DNA of 21,001 nucleotides, taken from assembly GCA_903858195.1 (NCBI GenBank), contig CAIOHW010000288.1, positions 1-21,001 on the forward strand, given 5' to 3'. The stretch is from Oligoflexia bacterium. Its GTDB lineage: Bacteria > Bdellovibrionota > UBA1018. The position numbers and the translations under genes are program-made. Every line of letters begins with the position of its first letter. Position 1 is the stretch's first letter. Under the pieces are notes generated by a model. The model ran no database searches, had not been told where the DNA came from, and was given only the letters and a program-made list of their open reading frames with translations. Below, one piece after another: positions 1 through 7,775 of this stretch.

Positions 1-701
1 GCCATGAGCCGCTGATCATCCTGTCGTGGGCGTGGAGTTCTGCGGCGACGCTTTTTCATTCGCTGCTCGAAGGCTTCCTTCCCGCCGTTAAGGATCCGCT
101 CACCGTCGAACGTCGGATCGCCGAGATCGCACAGAAGGCAAACACTTCTCCGCGCACGGTGCGCGCCCTCAAGGAGATCCATGTCCATCCGGCCATCTTC
201 AACCCCATCAAGATCATGCAGGAGCTATGGCTCGACCGGGCGCTGCTCTTCCTGATGATCCTCATGGGGAGCTTTTACCTGCTCTCGCTCGTGAAGCTCG
301 TCTTCAACATCTCGGCGCTCTGGGTGATTGTGCCGATTCTGGGCACCATGCCCTTCTTCATCATCTACGCCCAGAACGTGCGAAGCTCCATGGACGAGGA
401 GAACGTGCAGGCCCCCCAGCGCAGCGTTGCCCTGAGCTCGAGGCTTGCCAAGGTGTCGCGTGTCGTGCACGGGCATACCCATTACGAGATCCACCAGCGC
501 ATTGACGGAGTCGAACTCCTGAACAGCGGAACCTGGTCACCAGCCTTCCACGACTATGAGTGCACCAAACCCTACGGCATCAGGCCGTTTGTCTGGATTC
601 GTCCGGCAGGTTCAAGCAAACCGGGACGAGTAGCAGAGCTCCGGGAGTGGAGAGATCCCGAGAGCCGCGTGATCCCGGAAATCAAGCCGGAGACCTCGTG
701 A
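1..701 (+). CDS. Metallophosphoesterase, membrane-associated, C-terminal part (5' end outside window)
   Basis: The reading frame is open from the left edge (first whole codon at 3) and stops with TGA at 699-701, leaving 232 visible residues. Near the C-terminus is the motif VVHGHTHYE (GHTH at about residues 157-160 of the fragment), followed by LLNSGTW. This is the last metal-binding block of calcineurin-like phosphoesterases. The earlier blocks (DxH, GD, GNH/D) would lie upstream, so they cannot be checked. Ahead of GHTH are two strongly hydrophobic stretches, at about residues 80-101 and 103-124, separated by only one or two residues. They look like a membrane hairpin inserted between the early and late metal motifs. 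The substrate cannot be read from the sequence. The stop overlaps the GTG start of panE, so the two are probably co-translated. The superfamily assignment is fairly firm; the membrane insertion is an inference from hydrophobicity. Confidence 0.72.
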   Translation, partial: HEPLIILSWAWSSAATLFHSLLEGFLPAVKDPLTVERRIAEIAQKANTSPRTVRALKEIHVHPAIFNPIKIMQELWLDRALLFLMILMGSFYLLSLVKLVFNISALWVIVPILGTMPFFIIYAQNVRSSMDEENVQAPQRSVALSSRLAKVSRVVHGHTHYEIHQRIDGVELLNSGTWSPAFHDYECTKPYGIRPFVWIRPAGSSKPGRVAELREWRDPESRVIPEIKPETS

Positions 702-1519
702 TCTGGTTCGTGGGAGCAGGTGCCATGGGCACGGCGCTCGCGCAGGCGGCCTCATCCGCCGGCACCGGGACCCGGGTCTTTGGGCGGCATTCCCCCATCC
801 CTGATCGAATCGATGCGGACGAGCTTTGGATCACCTGCAAGCGGGGCGATCTCAGTGCGTTGCTCGGCGCATGGAAGCAGACGATCCTCGCGCCTCGGGC
901 CGGCCACCTGCGCGTGATCTTCATCCAGAACGGACTGGGTGTCGCAGACGAGGCCGGACGCCATCTGGGCAGCGCCTACCCCTGGACGCGTGCGGCCCTT
1001 TGGTGGGGTGCGCGCTTTGACGGAGCAAGACTGCTGCTCACGCCGCCACCCCGGCGAATGGCGTTTGCCGGCGAGTGCGATGCGCCGTTTTGGAAGAGCT
1101 GCGGATTTGAGGTCGAGGCACTGACAATGGCCGATCGGGACGCGCTCGAGTGGCGAAAGGCCCTGACCAATCTCACGATCAACGCCCTGCTTGCCCTTCA
1201 TCGTCTCCCGAACGGAGCCCTGCTCACCCACTCTGCGCTCATGACAGAAGCCCAAGCCCTGCACGATGAGGCGCGGAGCGTTGCAAAAGGCCTCGGTATT
1301 TCAATCGCAAGCCGAAATGACACCTGGGCCGAGGTGATCCGCACTGCGGAAGCGACCCCGGCCAACCGGAACTCACTGCTTCAGGATCTGGAAGCGGGGC
1401 GCGACTCCGAACTCGAGTGGCTCAATTCGGCCCTCGTGAAAGAGGCGCAAAGCCTTAAGGTCGCGGTCCCCCATCACGAGAGGCTCGTCCTGGCACTGGC
1501 CGCAGGAAATTGTCCGTAG
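698..1519 (+). CDS. panE: 2-dehydropantoate 2-reductase (ketopantoate reductase)
   Basis: This is a 273-residue protein that reduces ketopantoate to pantoate with NADPH in the cytoplasm, the step before pantothenate synthase on the way to coenzyme A. The N-terminus IWFVGAGAMG carries the dinucleotide-binding GxGxxG at residues 6-11. QNGLG lies at 77-81. The family's helix motif appears as K154-x3-N158-x3-N162, and SELEWLN (237-243) matches the conserved SEIDWIN block with its substrate-binding Glu. The frame is open upstream to 560, but the GTG at 698 puts the nucleotide-binding strand at the very N-terminus. It also has GGAG about 5 nt upstream and overlaps the previous stop as GTGA, so I chose it. 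At 273 aa it is somewhat shorter than the usual ~300. The ApbA/PanE family also contains paralogues of unknown substrate, so panE is likely but not certain. Confidence 0.85.
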   Translation: MIWFVGAGAMGTALAQAASSAGTGTRVFGRHSPIPDRIDADELWITCKRGDLSALLGAWKQTILAPRAGHLRVIFIQNGLGVADEAGRHLGSAYPWTRAALWWGARFDGARLLLTPPPRRMAFAGECDAPFWKSCGFEVEALTMADRDALEWRKALTNLTINALLALHRLPNGALLTHSALMTEAQALHDEARSVAKGLGISIASRNDTWAEVIRTAEATPANRNSLLQDLEAGRDSELEWLNSALVKEAQSLKVAVPHHERLVLALAAGNCP

Positions 1520-1551
1520 GATTTCCCACTTCCCTCTGCTACCCAAAAGAC

Positions 1552-3159
1552 ATGCGCCGCCCTGTCCACGCAATCCTCGGCACCGTACTCCTGGCCTCAG
1601 TGGTCCTGATTCAGGGTGGGTGCACCAAGCGCGAGACCCGCGACATTCTCTACATTGCCATGGGCGCCGAGCCTCCCGAACTCAACTCCACCAAGGCCAC
1701 GGACACCGAGAGCGGAATGGTGCTCGGCCACGTCATGGAAGGCCTCACTCGCATCAATGCTGCTGGAATGCAGGTGCCCGGTGTTGCCGAGAGCTGGAAA
1801 CTCACCGACCAGGGTGCCGTCTTCACGCTCAGGCCTGACGCCCGCTGGAGCGACGGAAGGCCAGTGACCGCAAACGACTTTGTTTTCGCGTGGCGCACGG
1901 CAGTCGACCCCAAAACCGCCTCCGAGTACGCTTTCATTCTTTTCCCGATCAAGAACGCCGAGGCGATCGTGCAGGGAAGGCTCCCGCCCACTCAGCTTGG
2001 CGTGGCGGCACGAGATGATCGCACGCTTGCCGTCACCTTTGAGAAGCCCTGCGGCTACTTCCTCGCCCTCACGTCATTTCAGACCTACTTTCCGATCCGC
2101 GAAGACTTCTACACGGCCCAGCAGGGACGCTACGGCTCGGACAAGGAGAACCTGCTTTATAACGGACCATTCAAGCTCACTCAATGGATCCACGGAGCGG
2201 CACTGCGCTTCGAAAAGAACGAGCAGTACTGGGATCAGGCGCGCGTGAAGCTCAAGCGCATCGAAGTCCCCTACATCACCGCAGATGACAGCGCCCGGTT
2301 TAACCTTTTCAAGGATCGAAAGATCGACCTGCTCGGGCTCTCAAAGAACTCGCTCGATGATGCCGTTCGCGAGGGCTTCAGGCTCAAGAAGTTCGCCGAA
2401 GGAAGCGTCTGGTTCCTTGAGTACAACTTCATCTCAGGCCGCCTCACGCGCAACAAGAACCTCCGCAAGGCCATCCAGCTTTCATTCGATGCCGAGGAGT
2501 TTGCAAACAAGGTGGTGGGGATTCCAGGGACGGTTCCTGGAATCTCGCTGATCCCGGGCTGGATGCAGGGCAAGAGCGCTCCGTTCAGGAGCGAGTACCC
2601 GGTGACGGCAGTCGGGCGTGACATTGAAAAGGCCCGGGCCTACATGGCAGCCTTCATGAAGGAAGAAGGACTGGGCAAGGCCCCAAGCCTCGTGTGGCTC
2701 ACCGGTGAGAGCCCGCTTGCGGCTCGCGAGGCCGAATACTTCCAGAACCTTCTCAAGACCGTGCTCGGAATCGAACTCAAGATCGACAAGCAGATCTTCA
2801 AGCAGAGGCTTGCCAAGATGATGGCGGGTGAGTTCGACATCGTCTCGGCAGGCTGGGGACCGGACTACGCCGATCCCATGACCTTTGCCGACCTGTTCGC
2901 GTCATGGAATGAGAATAATCGCGGCAAATGGAAAAACGCATCATACGACGCGCTGATCCGAAAGGCGCAAGCCACGACGAAGGCGGCCGTCCGCATGGAC
3001 TCCATGGCTGCAGCCGAACGCATCCTGCTCGATGAGCAGCCCATTCTGCCCACCTACGAGCGCAGCGTGATCTACACCCATTCGGATCGGGTCTCGGGCA
3101 TCATCCGCCGATCCGTCGGAGCCGACCCGGACCTCTCCGAGGCATCGGCCCGCGAGTGA
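1552..3159 (+). CDS. oppA: Peptide ABC transporter substrate-binding protein, family 5 (OppA-like)
   Basis: This 535-residue extracytoplasmic solute-binding protein delivers peptides to the OppBC permease. The N-terminus is basic then hydrophobic and ends in LIQGGC (Cys24). This would be a lipoprotein signal, although Gln at -3 is not canonical. Family-5 hallmarks are present in order: an EPPELNSTKATD block, HVMEGLTR, RPDARWSDGRPVTANDFVFAW, YNGPFKLTQW, FEKNEQYWD, and GWGPDYADPMTF near the C-lobe. The WSDG..VTA.DF wording and the ~535-aa length resemble OppA rather than DppA or nickel binders. ATG 1552 was chosen over an in-frame TTG at 1510 because the TTG would overlap panE and put 14 polar residues before the signal peptide. 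It lies 32 bp after panE and 25 bp before oppB. The substrate range (di- or oligopeptides) is inferred. Confidence 0.9.
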   Translation: MRRPVHAILGTVLLASVVLIQGGCTKRETRDILYIAMGAEPPELNSTKATDTESGMVLGHVMEGLTRINAAGMQVPGVAESWKLTDQGAVFTLRPDARWSDGRPVTANDFVFAWRTAVDPKTASEYAFILFPIKNAEAIVQGRLPPTQLGVAARDDRTLAVTFEKPCGYFLALTSFQTYFPIREDFYTAQQGRYGSDKENLLYNGPFKLTQWIHGAALRFEKNEQYWDQARVKLKRIEVPYITADDSARFNLFKDRKIDLLGLSKNSLDDAVREGFRLKKFAEGSVWFLEYNFISGRLTRNKNLRKAIQLSFDAEEFANKVVGIPGTVPGISLIPGWMQGKSAPFRSEYPVTAVGRDIEKARAYMAAFMKEEGLGKAPSLVWLTGESPLAAREAEYFQNLLKTVLGIELKIDKQIFKQRLAKMMAGEFDIVSAGWGPDYADPMTFADLFASWNENNRGKWKNASYDALIRKAQATTKAAVRMDSMAAAERILLDEQPILPTYERSVIYTHSDRVSGIIRRSVGADPDLSEASARE

Positions 3160-3170
3160 CTTGGAGAGTG

Positions 3171-3176
3171 AGGAGG
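3171..3176 (+). promoter_or_regulatory. Ribosome binding site deciding the oppB start
   Basis: A perfect AGGAGG lies 8 nt before the ATG at 3185. It supports that start over the in-frame TTG at 3161. Confidence 0.75.
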
Positions 3177-3184
3177 CCATTGCG

Positions 3185-4135
3185 ATGATCCGCTATCTTC
3201 TCAAGCAGGTCACCTCAGGGCTCATCACCGTCTACTTCATCGCCACTGCCACATTTTTTGCCATGCATGCGGTACCGGGTGATCCGCTCATGGGGGGCAA
3301 GGCAACCACCCCCGAAATTCGTGCAAACCTTCAGCGCAAGTACGGTCTCGATCGCCCGGTGCTCGAGCAGTACACGACTTTTCTCTCAAACATGGCTCGC
3401 GGAGACTTTGGCATTTCGTTCACCCAGCACAACCGCTCAGTGAACGACATCATCCGCGAGCATTTTCCGATTTCGGCCGTACTCGGACTTCTGGCCATTG
3501 CCGTGGCGGCCACCGGCGGAGTGATGCTGGGCTCGATCACGGCAATCTTCAGAAACCGCCTGCCCGACCGGGCCATCATGGTGCTTGTGATCTTCGGCGT
3601 TTCCGTCCCGAGCTTTGTCGTTGCAGCCCTCATGCAGCTCGGAATCACCGAGCTCAACCGCCTGACAGGGCTTTCGATCCTGCCGGTGGGCGGCTGGGGC
3701 GAGGCGGGCCACCTGGTGCTCCCGGCGCTGGCGCTGGGGCTCAGCACGCTTGCCTTCCTCACGCGCCTCATGCGCTCGTCGATGCTCGAAGTGACCGGAG
3801 CGGACTACATTCGCACTGCGCGAGCCAAAGGGGTGTCTCCCACGGGGATCTTTTTCGGCCACCAGCTTCGAAATGCCGTGCTCCCGGTCATCACGGTGCT
3901 CGGGCCTGCGATCGCAGCCATCACTACAGGGGGATTTGTCGTTGAGCAGGTTTTCGCAATTCCCGGACTCGGGCGCTACTTCGTGCAGGCCGTGCACCAG
4001 CTCGACTACACGGTCATCATGGGGCTCACGGTGTTTTACGGCGCCTACCTCGTATTCATGGTGATTCTGGTCGATATCGCCTACGGACTGATTGATCCGC
4101 GGATTCGCGTGGGCAAGGCTGGAGGTTCACGATGA
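3185..4135 (+). CDS. oppB: Peptide ABC transporter permease OppB/DppB
   Basis: This 316-residue inner-membrane permease is half of the translocation pore for the peptide importer. The N-terminal helix is followed by AVPGDP (about residues 29-34) and the conserved loop KYGLDRPVLEQY, then RGDFGISF. About six membrane helices are visible. The EAA-type coupling loop that contacts the ATPases appears as DYIRTARAKG, followed by HQLRNAVLPV. Near the C-terminus are GGFVVEQVFAIPGLG and the family ending LIDPRIRVG. Length and motifs are normal for the BPD_transp_1 family. The ATG at 3185 is preceded by a strong Shine-Dalgarno. The stop overlaps the ATG of oppC (ATGA, 4132-4135), so translation is probably coupled. 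Confidence 0.93.
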   Translation: MIRYLLKQVTSGLITVYFIATATFFAMHAVPGDPLMGGKATTPEIRANLQRKYGLDRPVLEQYTTFLSNMARGDFGISFTQHNRSVNDIIREHFPISAVLGLLAIAVAATGGVMLGSITAIFRNRLPDRAIMVLVIFGVSVPSFVVAALMQLGITELNRLTGLSILPVGGWGEAGHLVLPALALGLSTLAFLTRLMRSSMLEVTGADYIRTARAKGVSPTGIFFGHQLRNAVLPVITVLGPAIAAITTGGFVVEQVFAIPGLGRYFVQAVHQLDYTVIMGLTVFYGAYLVFMVILVDIAYGLIDPRIRVGKAGGSR

Positions 4136-5499
4136 ACGAGCTCAAGCCCTCCGACTTCGAGCGAGCGCCATCCCGACAGGCCCTGCACCGGATCTCCCGC
4201 CCGAGCCTGAGCTACTGGCAGGATGCATGGCTCAGGCTACGTCGCAACCGACAGGCGATCTTTTCGCTTGGGATCGTGATGGCCCTGGTTTTTTTCACGC
4301 TCGCAGGCCCGTGGCTTTGGCGACAGGATCCTTCCACTCAGCTTCTCGAAGAGGCCTCACTCGGGCCTACACTGGGGCGTAAAGCCGTCGTGGTGGAGGA
4401 GCTCGATTCGTGGAGTCCCGAATTCGCAGACGCTCGGGCAACTGCGTGGGATCGGGTCCAGGACCTGAGAGTCATCGGAGAGCCGACCACCGAGGGAATC
4501 ACCCTCCAGTGGGGGCCCGTCGAGGGAGCCGAAGGTTACGCGATCTACCGAACCGACCGGAAGCCTCGGGGCTTGAACCGCTTGGGACTCCCGCTTGCCG
4601 AAGTGAAGAAGCCCGGGCAGCTCAGCTTTCGGGACCGCATGAACGTGGAGCCAAGGAGCTACACGTACACGGTGCTTCCCATTTTTAAGGGTCTCGAAGC
4701 CGAAGTGTACGGGCGCGTGAAGGTGGCCCCGCGCATTGCCCTCAAGCTCGCGGCAGCCCAGCGTCTCAAGGCCGGTGCCCGCGTGGGAGATACGATCGTT
4801 CTACCCGCCCATCCTTTCGGTACCGACTCTCTGGGACGCGACTTGCTCTCACGCATCATCGCAGGCGCGCGCATTTCGCTTTCGATCGGCCTTCTGGCCC
4901 CGCTCCTCTACATGTTGCTTGGCGTGCTGATCGGCGGCTTTGCCGGCTATTCGGGAGGCCGCATCGACCTGGCCATTGTTCGAGGCATCGACCTCGTGGT
5001 GGCGCTCCCGTTCCTGCTCTTCATGATTCTATTCCGCATCGCCTTTGGGGTGGGGCCCGGCGAAAGCGGCGTGCATGCGATGGTCGTGGCCATGGTGGCG
5101 CTCTCGTGGCCCTCATCCGCACGGCTCGTGCGCGGACAAGTCATGCAGCTTCGAGAGGCCGAGTACGTGCAGGCAGCCCGACTGCTGGGTGCGCGCACCG
5201 GTTACCTGCTCCTGCGCCACCTGATCCCCAACACGATGGGAGTGATCCTCGTGTACCTGACCTTTGCCATCCCGAGCACGATCTTCACCGAGGCCTTCCT
5301 TTCCTTCATTGGCATGGGAGTGGTGCCGCCCACCCCTTCCTGGGGAAGTCTGTGCAACGACGGGATCCAGAGCTTTCTTAGCCACCCGCATGAGTTCATC
5401 TTTCCAGCGATCTTCATCAGCGTGACGGTGCTTGCCTTCAACCTGCTGGGCGACGGGCTTCGCGATGCTCTAGATCCCAAACAAAGGGGGAGCTCATGA
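4132..5499 (+). CDS. oppC: Peptide ABC transporter permease OppC with an extra fibronectin-III-like domain
   Basis: This 455-residue permease is about 150 residues longer than ordinary OppC/DppC (~300). Residues 24-64 match the OppC N-terminal segment and first membrane helix (RRNRQAIFSLGIVMALVFF). The standard core restarts at HPFGTDSLGRDLLSRI (from residue 227), with the coupling loop EAEYVQAARLLGA (342-354) and a normal C-terminus. Between them lies an insertion of roughly 120 residues. Residues 112-198 of it read like a fibronectin type III fold: ITLQWGPVEGAEGYAIYR, then an FRD, then SYTYTVLPIFKGLEAE. By topology this segment would lie outside the inner membrane, on the side that meets OppA. 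The gene overlaps both neighbours by 4 bp (ATGA). The permease identity is firm; the domain assignment rests on pattern alone. Confidence 0.92.
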   Translation: MNELKPSDFERAPSRQALHRISRPSLSYWQDAWLRLRRNRQAIFSLGIVMALVFFTLAGPWLWRQDPSTQLLEEASLGPTLGRKAVVVEELDSWSPEFADARATAWDRVQDLRVIGEPTTEGITLQWGPVEGAEGYAIYRTDRKPRGLNRLGLPLAEVKKPGQLSFRDRMNVEPRSYTYTVLPIFKGLEAEVYGRVKVAPRIALKLAAAQRLKAGARVGDTIVLPAHPFGTDSLGRDLLSRIIAGARISLSIGLLAPLLYMLLGVLIGGFAGYSGGRIDLAIVRGIDLVVALPFLLFMILFRIAFGVGPGESGVHAMVVAMVALSWPSSARLVRGQVMQLREAEYVQAARLLGARTGYLLLRHLIPNTMGVILVYLTFAIPSTIFTEAFLSFIGMGVVPPTPSWGSLCNDGIQSFLSHPHEFIFPAIFISVTVLAFNLLGDGLRDALDPKQRGSS

Positions 5500-6464
5500 C
5501 TCCGCTGCTTTCGGTGCGAGGACTGAAAGTCGAGTTCGCTACCCACGGGGGAGTCGTGCAGGCCGTGCGCGGAGTCGACTTCGATGTGCAGGCCGGCAGG
5601 ACGCTTGCGATCGTGGGTGAGTCGGGCTGCGGCAAGTCCGTGACCGTTCAGTCGCTCATGGGCCTCATCCCCTCTCCGCCCGGACGGATCACGGCGGGAA
5701 GTGCGCTTTTGCGTGGACGCGAGATCCTCGGACTTTCGCTCAAGGAGTCAAACCGCATCCGCGGGCGCGAGATTGGAATGATCTTTCAAGATCCGATGAC
5801 CTCGCTCAATCCCACGATGACAGTAGGCAGGCAGATCTCCGAGACGCTCCGAATCCACGAAGGCGTGTCGGCGGCTGCAGCGCGTGCCCGCGCGATCGAA
5901 CTCCTCGAGATGGTCCAGATCCCGGAGGCTCGCTCACGGGTGGATCTCTACCCCTTCCAGTTTTCGGGCGGAATGCGCCAGCGTGCGATGATCGCCATGG
6001 CGATTGCCTGCAGGCCGGCACTCCTCATTGCCGATGAGCCGACGACCGCGCTCGATGTTACGATTCAGGCGCAAATCCTGAAACTCCTGAAAAGCCTCCA
6101 GCGCGAGCACGGCATGGCCATCATTTTGATCACGCATGATCTCGGAGTCGTGGCCCGAATGGCCGACGAGGTATCGGTGATGTACGCCGGGCAGGTGGTC
6201 GAGACCGGATCGGTCGACGATGTGTTCTATCGCTCAGCTCACCCCTACACGCTGGGCCTCAAGCAGGCGATGCCCCAGGGCAGTTCTCGAGCCCCGCTCG
6301 TTCCAATCGAGGGCTCTCCGCCCGATCTGTTCAGCCCACCCACAGGCTGCGGTTATTTTGACCGGTGCCCGGAGGCCATGCGCATCTGCGAGTCGCGCAT
6401 GCCGGAGGCTTTCATCCTCTCGGGTGCCCACTCGAGCCGCTGCTGGCTGGAGCACAAGCGATGA
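5496..6464 (+). CDS. oppD: Peptide ABC transporter ATP-binding protein OppD/DppD
   Basis: This 322-residue cytoplasmic ATPase drives the peptide importer together with OppF. It has Walker A GESGCGKS (41-48), Q-loop FQDP (97-100), ABC signature FSGGMRQR (156-163), Walker B LLIADEP (176-182), a D-loop ALD and a switch histidine in ITHDLGVV. The C-terminal extension carries the oligopeptide-transporter (oligo_HPY) cysteine pattern, visible as CGYFDRCPEAMRIC. In related ATPases these cysteines can hold an iron-sulfur cluster or a metal. The signature starts with F instead of the usual L, which is common in this subfamily. The ATG overlaps the oppC stop and the TGA overlaps the oppF ATG. It is complete and looks functional. 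Confidence 0.93.
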   Translation: MTPLLSVRGLKVEFATHGGVVQAVRGVDFDVQAGRTLAIVGESGCGKSVTVQSLMGLIPSPPGRITAGSALLRGREILGLSLKESNRIRGREIGMIFQDPMTSLNPTMTVGRQISETLRIHEGVSAAAARARAIELLEMVQIPEARSRVDLYPFQFSGGMRQRAMIAMAIACRPALLIADEPTTALDVTIQAQILKLLKSLQREHGMAIILITHDLGVVARMADEVSVMYAGQVVETGSVDDVFYRSAHPYTLGLKQAMPQGSSRAPLVPIEGSPPDLFSPPTGCGYFDRCPEAMRICESRMPEAFILSGAHSSRCWLEHKR

Positions 6465-7414
6465 TCGAGCTTAGAAACCTGACACGGCATTTTGATGCAT
6501 CCGGAGGGCGAAAGGTCCATGCCGTCGACGGAGTGAGCCTCAAGATCAGCGCCAACGAGGTCGTGGGCCTGGTGGGCGAATCAGGCTGCGGAAAGTCGAC
6601 ACTCGGACGAACGCTCGTCGGACTCTACGACAAGACCGCAGGCGAAGTCTGGTTCGAAGGCGAAAAGATGCCCGCATCCCTCGGGCCGGCAGACTTTCGT
6701 CGTTACTCGCGAAGCCTCCAGATGATCTTTCAGGACCCCTACTCTTCGCTCAATCCCCGAATGACGGTTCGGGACATCATCGCCGAGGGTCCGCTCCTTC
6801 ACGGGCTCTGGAAGGGGGCGGAGGTGGATGGGCGGGCCGGCGGCTGGCTTGAGCGCGTGGGTCTGTCGCGTGACCACTTGTCCCGCTATCCGCACGAGTT
6901 CTCGGGCGGCCAGCGTCAGCGCATCGGGATTGCCCGGGCCCTGGCGCTCGAACCCCGCTTTGTCGTGTGCGACGAGCCCATCTCGGCGCTCGATGTCTCG
7001 GTCCAGGCCCAGGTCGTCAACCTCCTGGCCGAGCTCAAGCAGCAGATGGGCCTCACCCTCCTGTTCATCGCCCACGACCTCTCGATGGTCCGCTACGTTT
7101 CGGACCGGATGGCCGTCATGTACCTGGGCGCCCTGATTGAGCTCGGTCCCTCGGAATCGGTGTGCAGCGAACCGCTCCATCCTTACACTCAGCTGCTGCT
7201 GGCCTCGAACCCAGAAGCCGATCCAGCGGCCGAACGAATTCGGCAAGATCCTGAAATTAAAGGCGAAATTCCATCTCCCATCGACCTTGGGCCCGGCTGC
7301 CGCTTTGCCGGGAGGTGCCCCCGGGCCAGCGAAGGGGGCGAAACCTGCAAGAGGATCACTCCAGAATGGAGAGAGATCCGCTCGGGCCATTTCGCGGCGT
7401 GTCACTTGATTTGA
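6461..7414 (+). CDS. oppF: Peptide ABC transporter ATP-binding protein OppF/DppF
   Basis: This 317-residue protein is the second ATPase of the importer. It has Walker A GESGCGKST (39-47), Q-loop FQDPYSSLNPRMTV (90-103), signature FSGGQRQR (147-154), Walker B FVVCDEP (167-173), ALDVSVQAQVVNLL and a switch histidine in IAHDLSMV. The C-terminal oligo_HPY extension has the CRFAGRCPRA pattern and further cysteines. The YSSLNPRMTV and SGGQRQRIGIARAL wording is typical of OppF/DppF rather than OppD. The frame is open upstream into oppD, but ATG 6461 forms the ATGA overlap and gives the expected N-terminus MIELRNL. It is the last gene of the opp run. I saw no convincing terminator in the 61 bp before the next gene. 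Confidence 0.93.
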   Translation: MIELRNLTRHFDASGGRKVHAVDGVSLKISANEVVGLVGESGCGKSTLGRTLVGLYDKTAGEVWFEGEKMPASLGPADFRRYSRSLQMIFQDPYSSLNPRMTVRDIIAEGPLLHGLWKGAEVDGRAGGWLERVGLSRDHLSRYPHEFSGGQRQRIGIARALALEPRFVVCDEPISALDVSVQAQVVNLLAELKQQMGLTLLFIAHDLSMVRYVSDRMAVMYLGALIELGPSESVCSEPLHPYTQLLLASNPEADPAAERIRQDPEIKGEIPSPIDLGPGCRFAGRCPRASEGGETCKRITPEWREIRSGHFAACHLI

Positions 7415-7475
7415 CCGATCCAGTCAGAATTTACCCTTGCCGCCTGACCGAGTTCAGGAGTAAAGCGCGAGTACT

Positions 7476-7772
7476 ATGAAGAAATTCATCCTTCTGTTGG
7501 TTGCAGGTTTTTCACTGGGCTGCTCTCTAATGACCGTCTCGGCTCAGGCCCAGGCTTCTGAGGAGCTCGCCGCGGACGCCATGGCCGTTCAGCAGTGCTC
7601 GGCTCAGGCGTTCTGTCCCCAGACCGGCCGGGTGGTCGCATGCACCGTGTATTCGGATCCGGTCTACGGCCAGAGCTGCAGCTGGGAGTCGCGCATCGGC
7701 TACGGCGTGCGCTGCACGGGCTGGGACGTGTTCGGCCGCTGGGTCGTGTACCAAGACTACTGCATCTACTAA
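7476..7772 (+). CDS. Small secreted cysteine-rich protein, unknown function
   Basis: The product is 98 residues and I do not recognise its family. A clear export signal is present: MKK, then the hydrophobic stretch FILLLVAGFSLGC, then VSAQAQA, which offers a signal-peptidase I site near residue 23. Cys16 could instead be a lipid-modified cysteine, but Ser at -3 does not fit a lipobox. The mature part is rich in Cys, Trp and Tyr, with cysteines at 41, 47, 56, 68, 80 and 96. Six mature cysteines allow three disulfides, as in small secreted domains. The upstream AGGAG (7456-7460) lies 15 nt from the ATG, further than normal, so the start signal is weak. The stop is followed after 3 nt by the GTG of the next gene, in the same frame. 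The export signal and ordered cysteines make a real gene likely. Confidence 0.75.
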   Translation: MKKFILLLVAGFSLGCSLMTVSAQAQASEELAADAMAVQQCSAQAFCPQTGRVVACTVYSDPVYGQSCSWESRIGYGVRCTGWDVFGRWVVYQDYCIY

Positions 7773-7775
7773 TTC

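Noticed and set aside
1510..1551. TTG start that would extend OppA by 14 residues.
   Set aside because: It would overlap panE by 10 bp and place polar residues before the signal peptide; ATG 1552 gives a normal basic-hydrophobic start.
1552..7414. Possible assignment of the ABC run to nickel or glutathione import.
   Set aside because: The binding protein has the OppA-type WSDG..VTA.DF, YNGPFKL and FEKNEQYWD blocks; nothing points to metal or glutathione specificity.
7443..7458. CCTGA / TCAGG hairpin after oppF, considered as a terminator of the opp run.
   Set aside because: The stem is only 5 bp and no T-run follows; it is likely chance.
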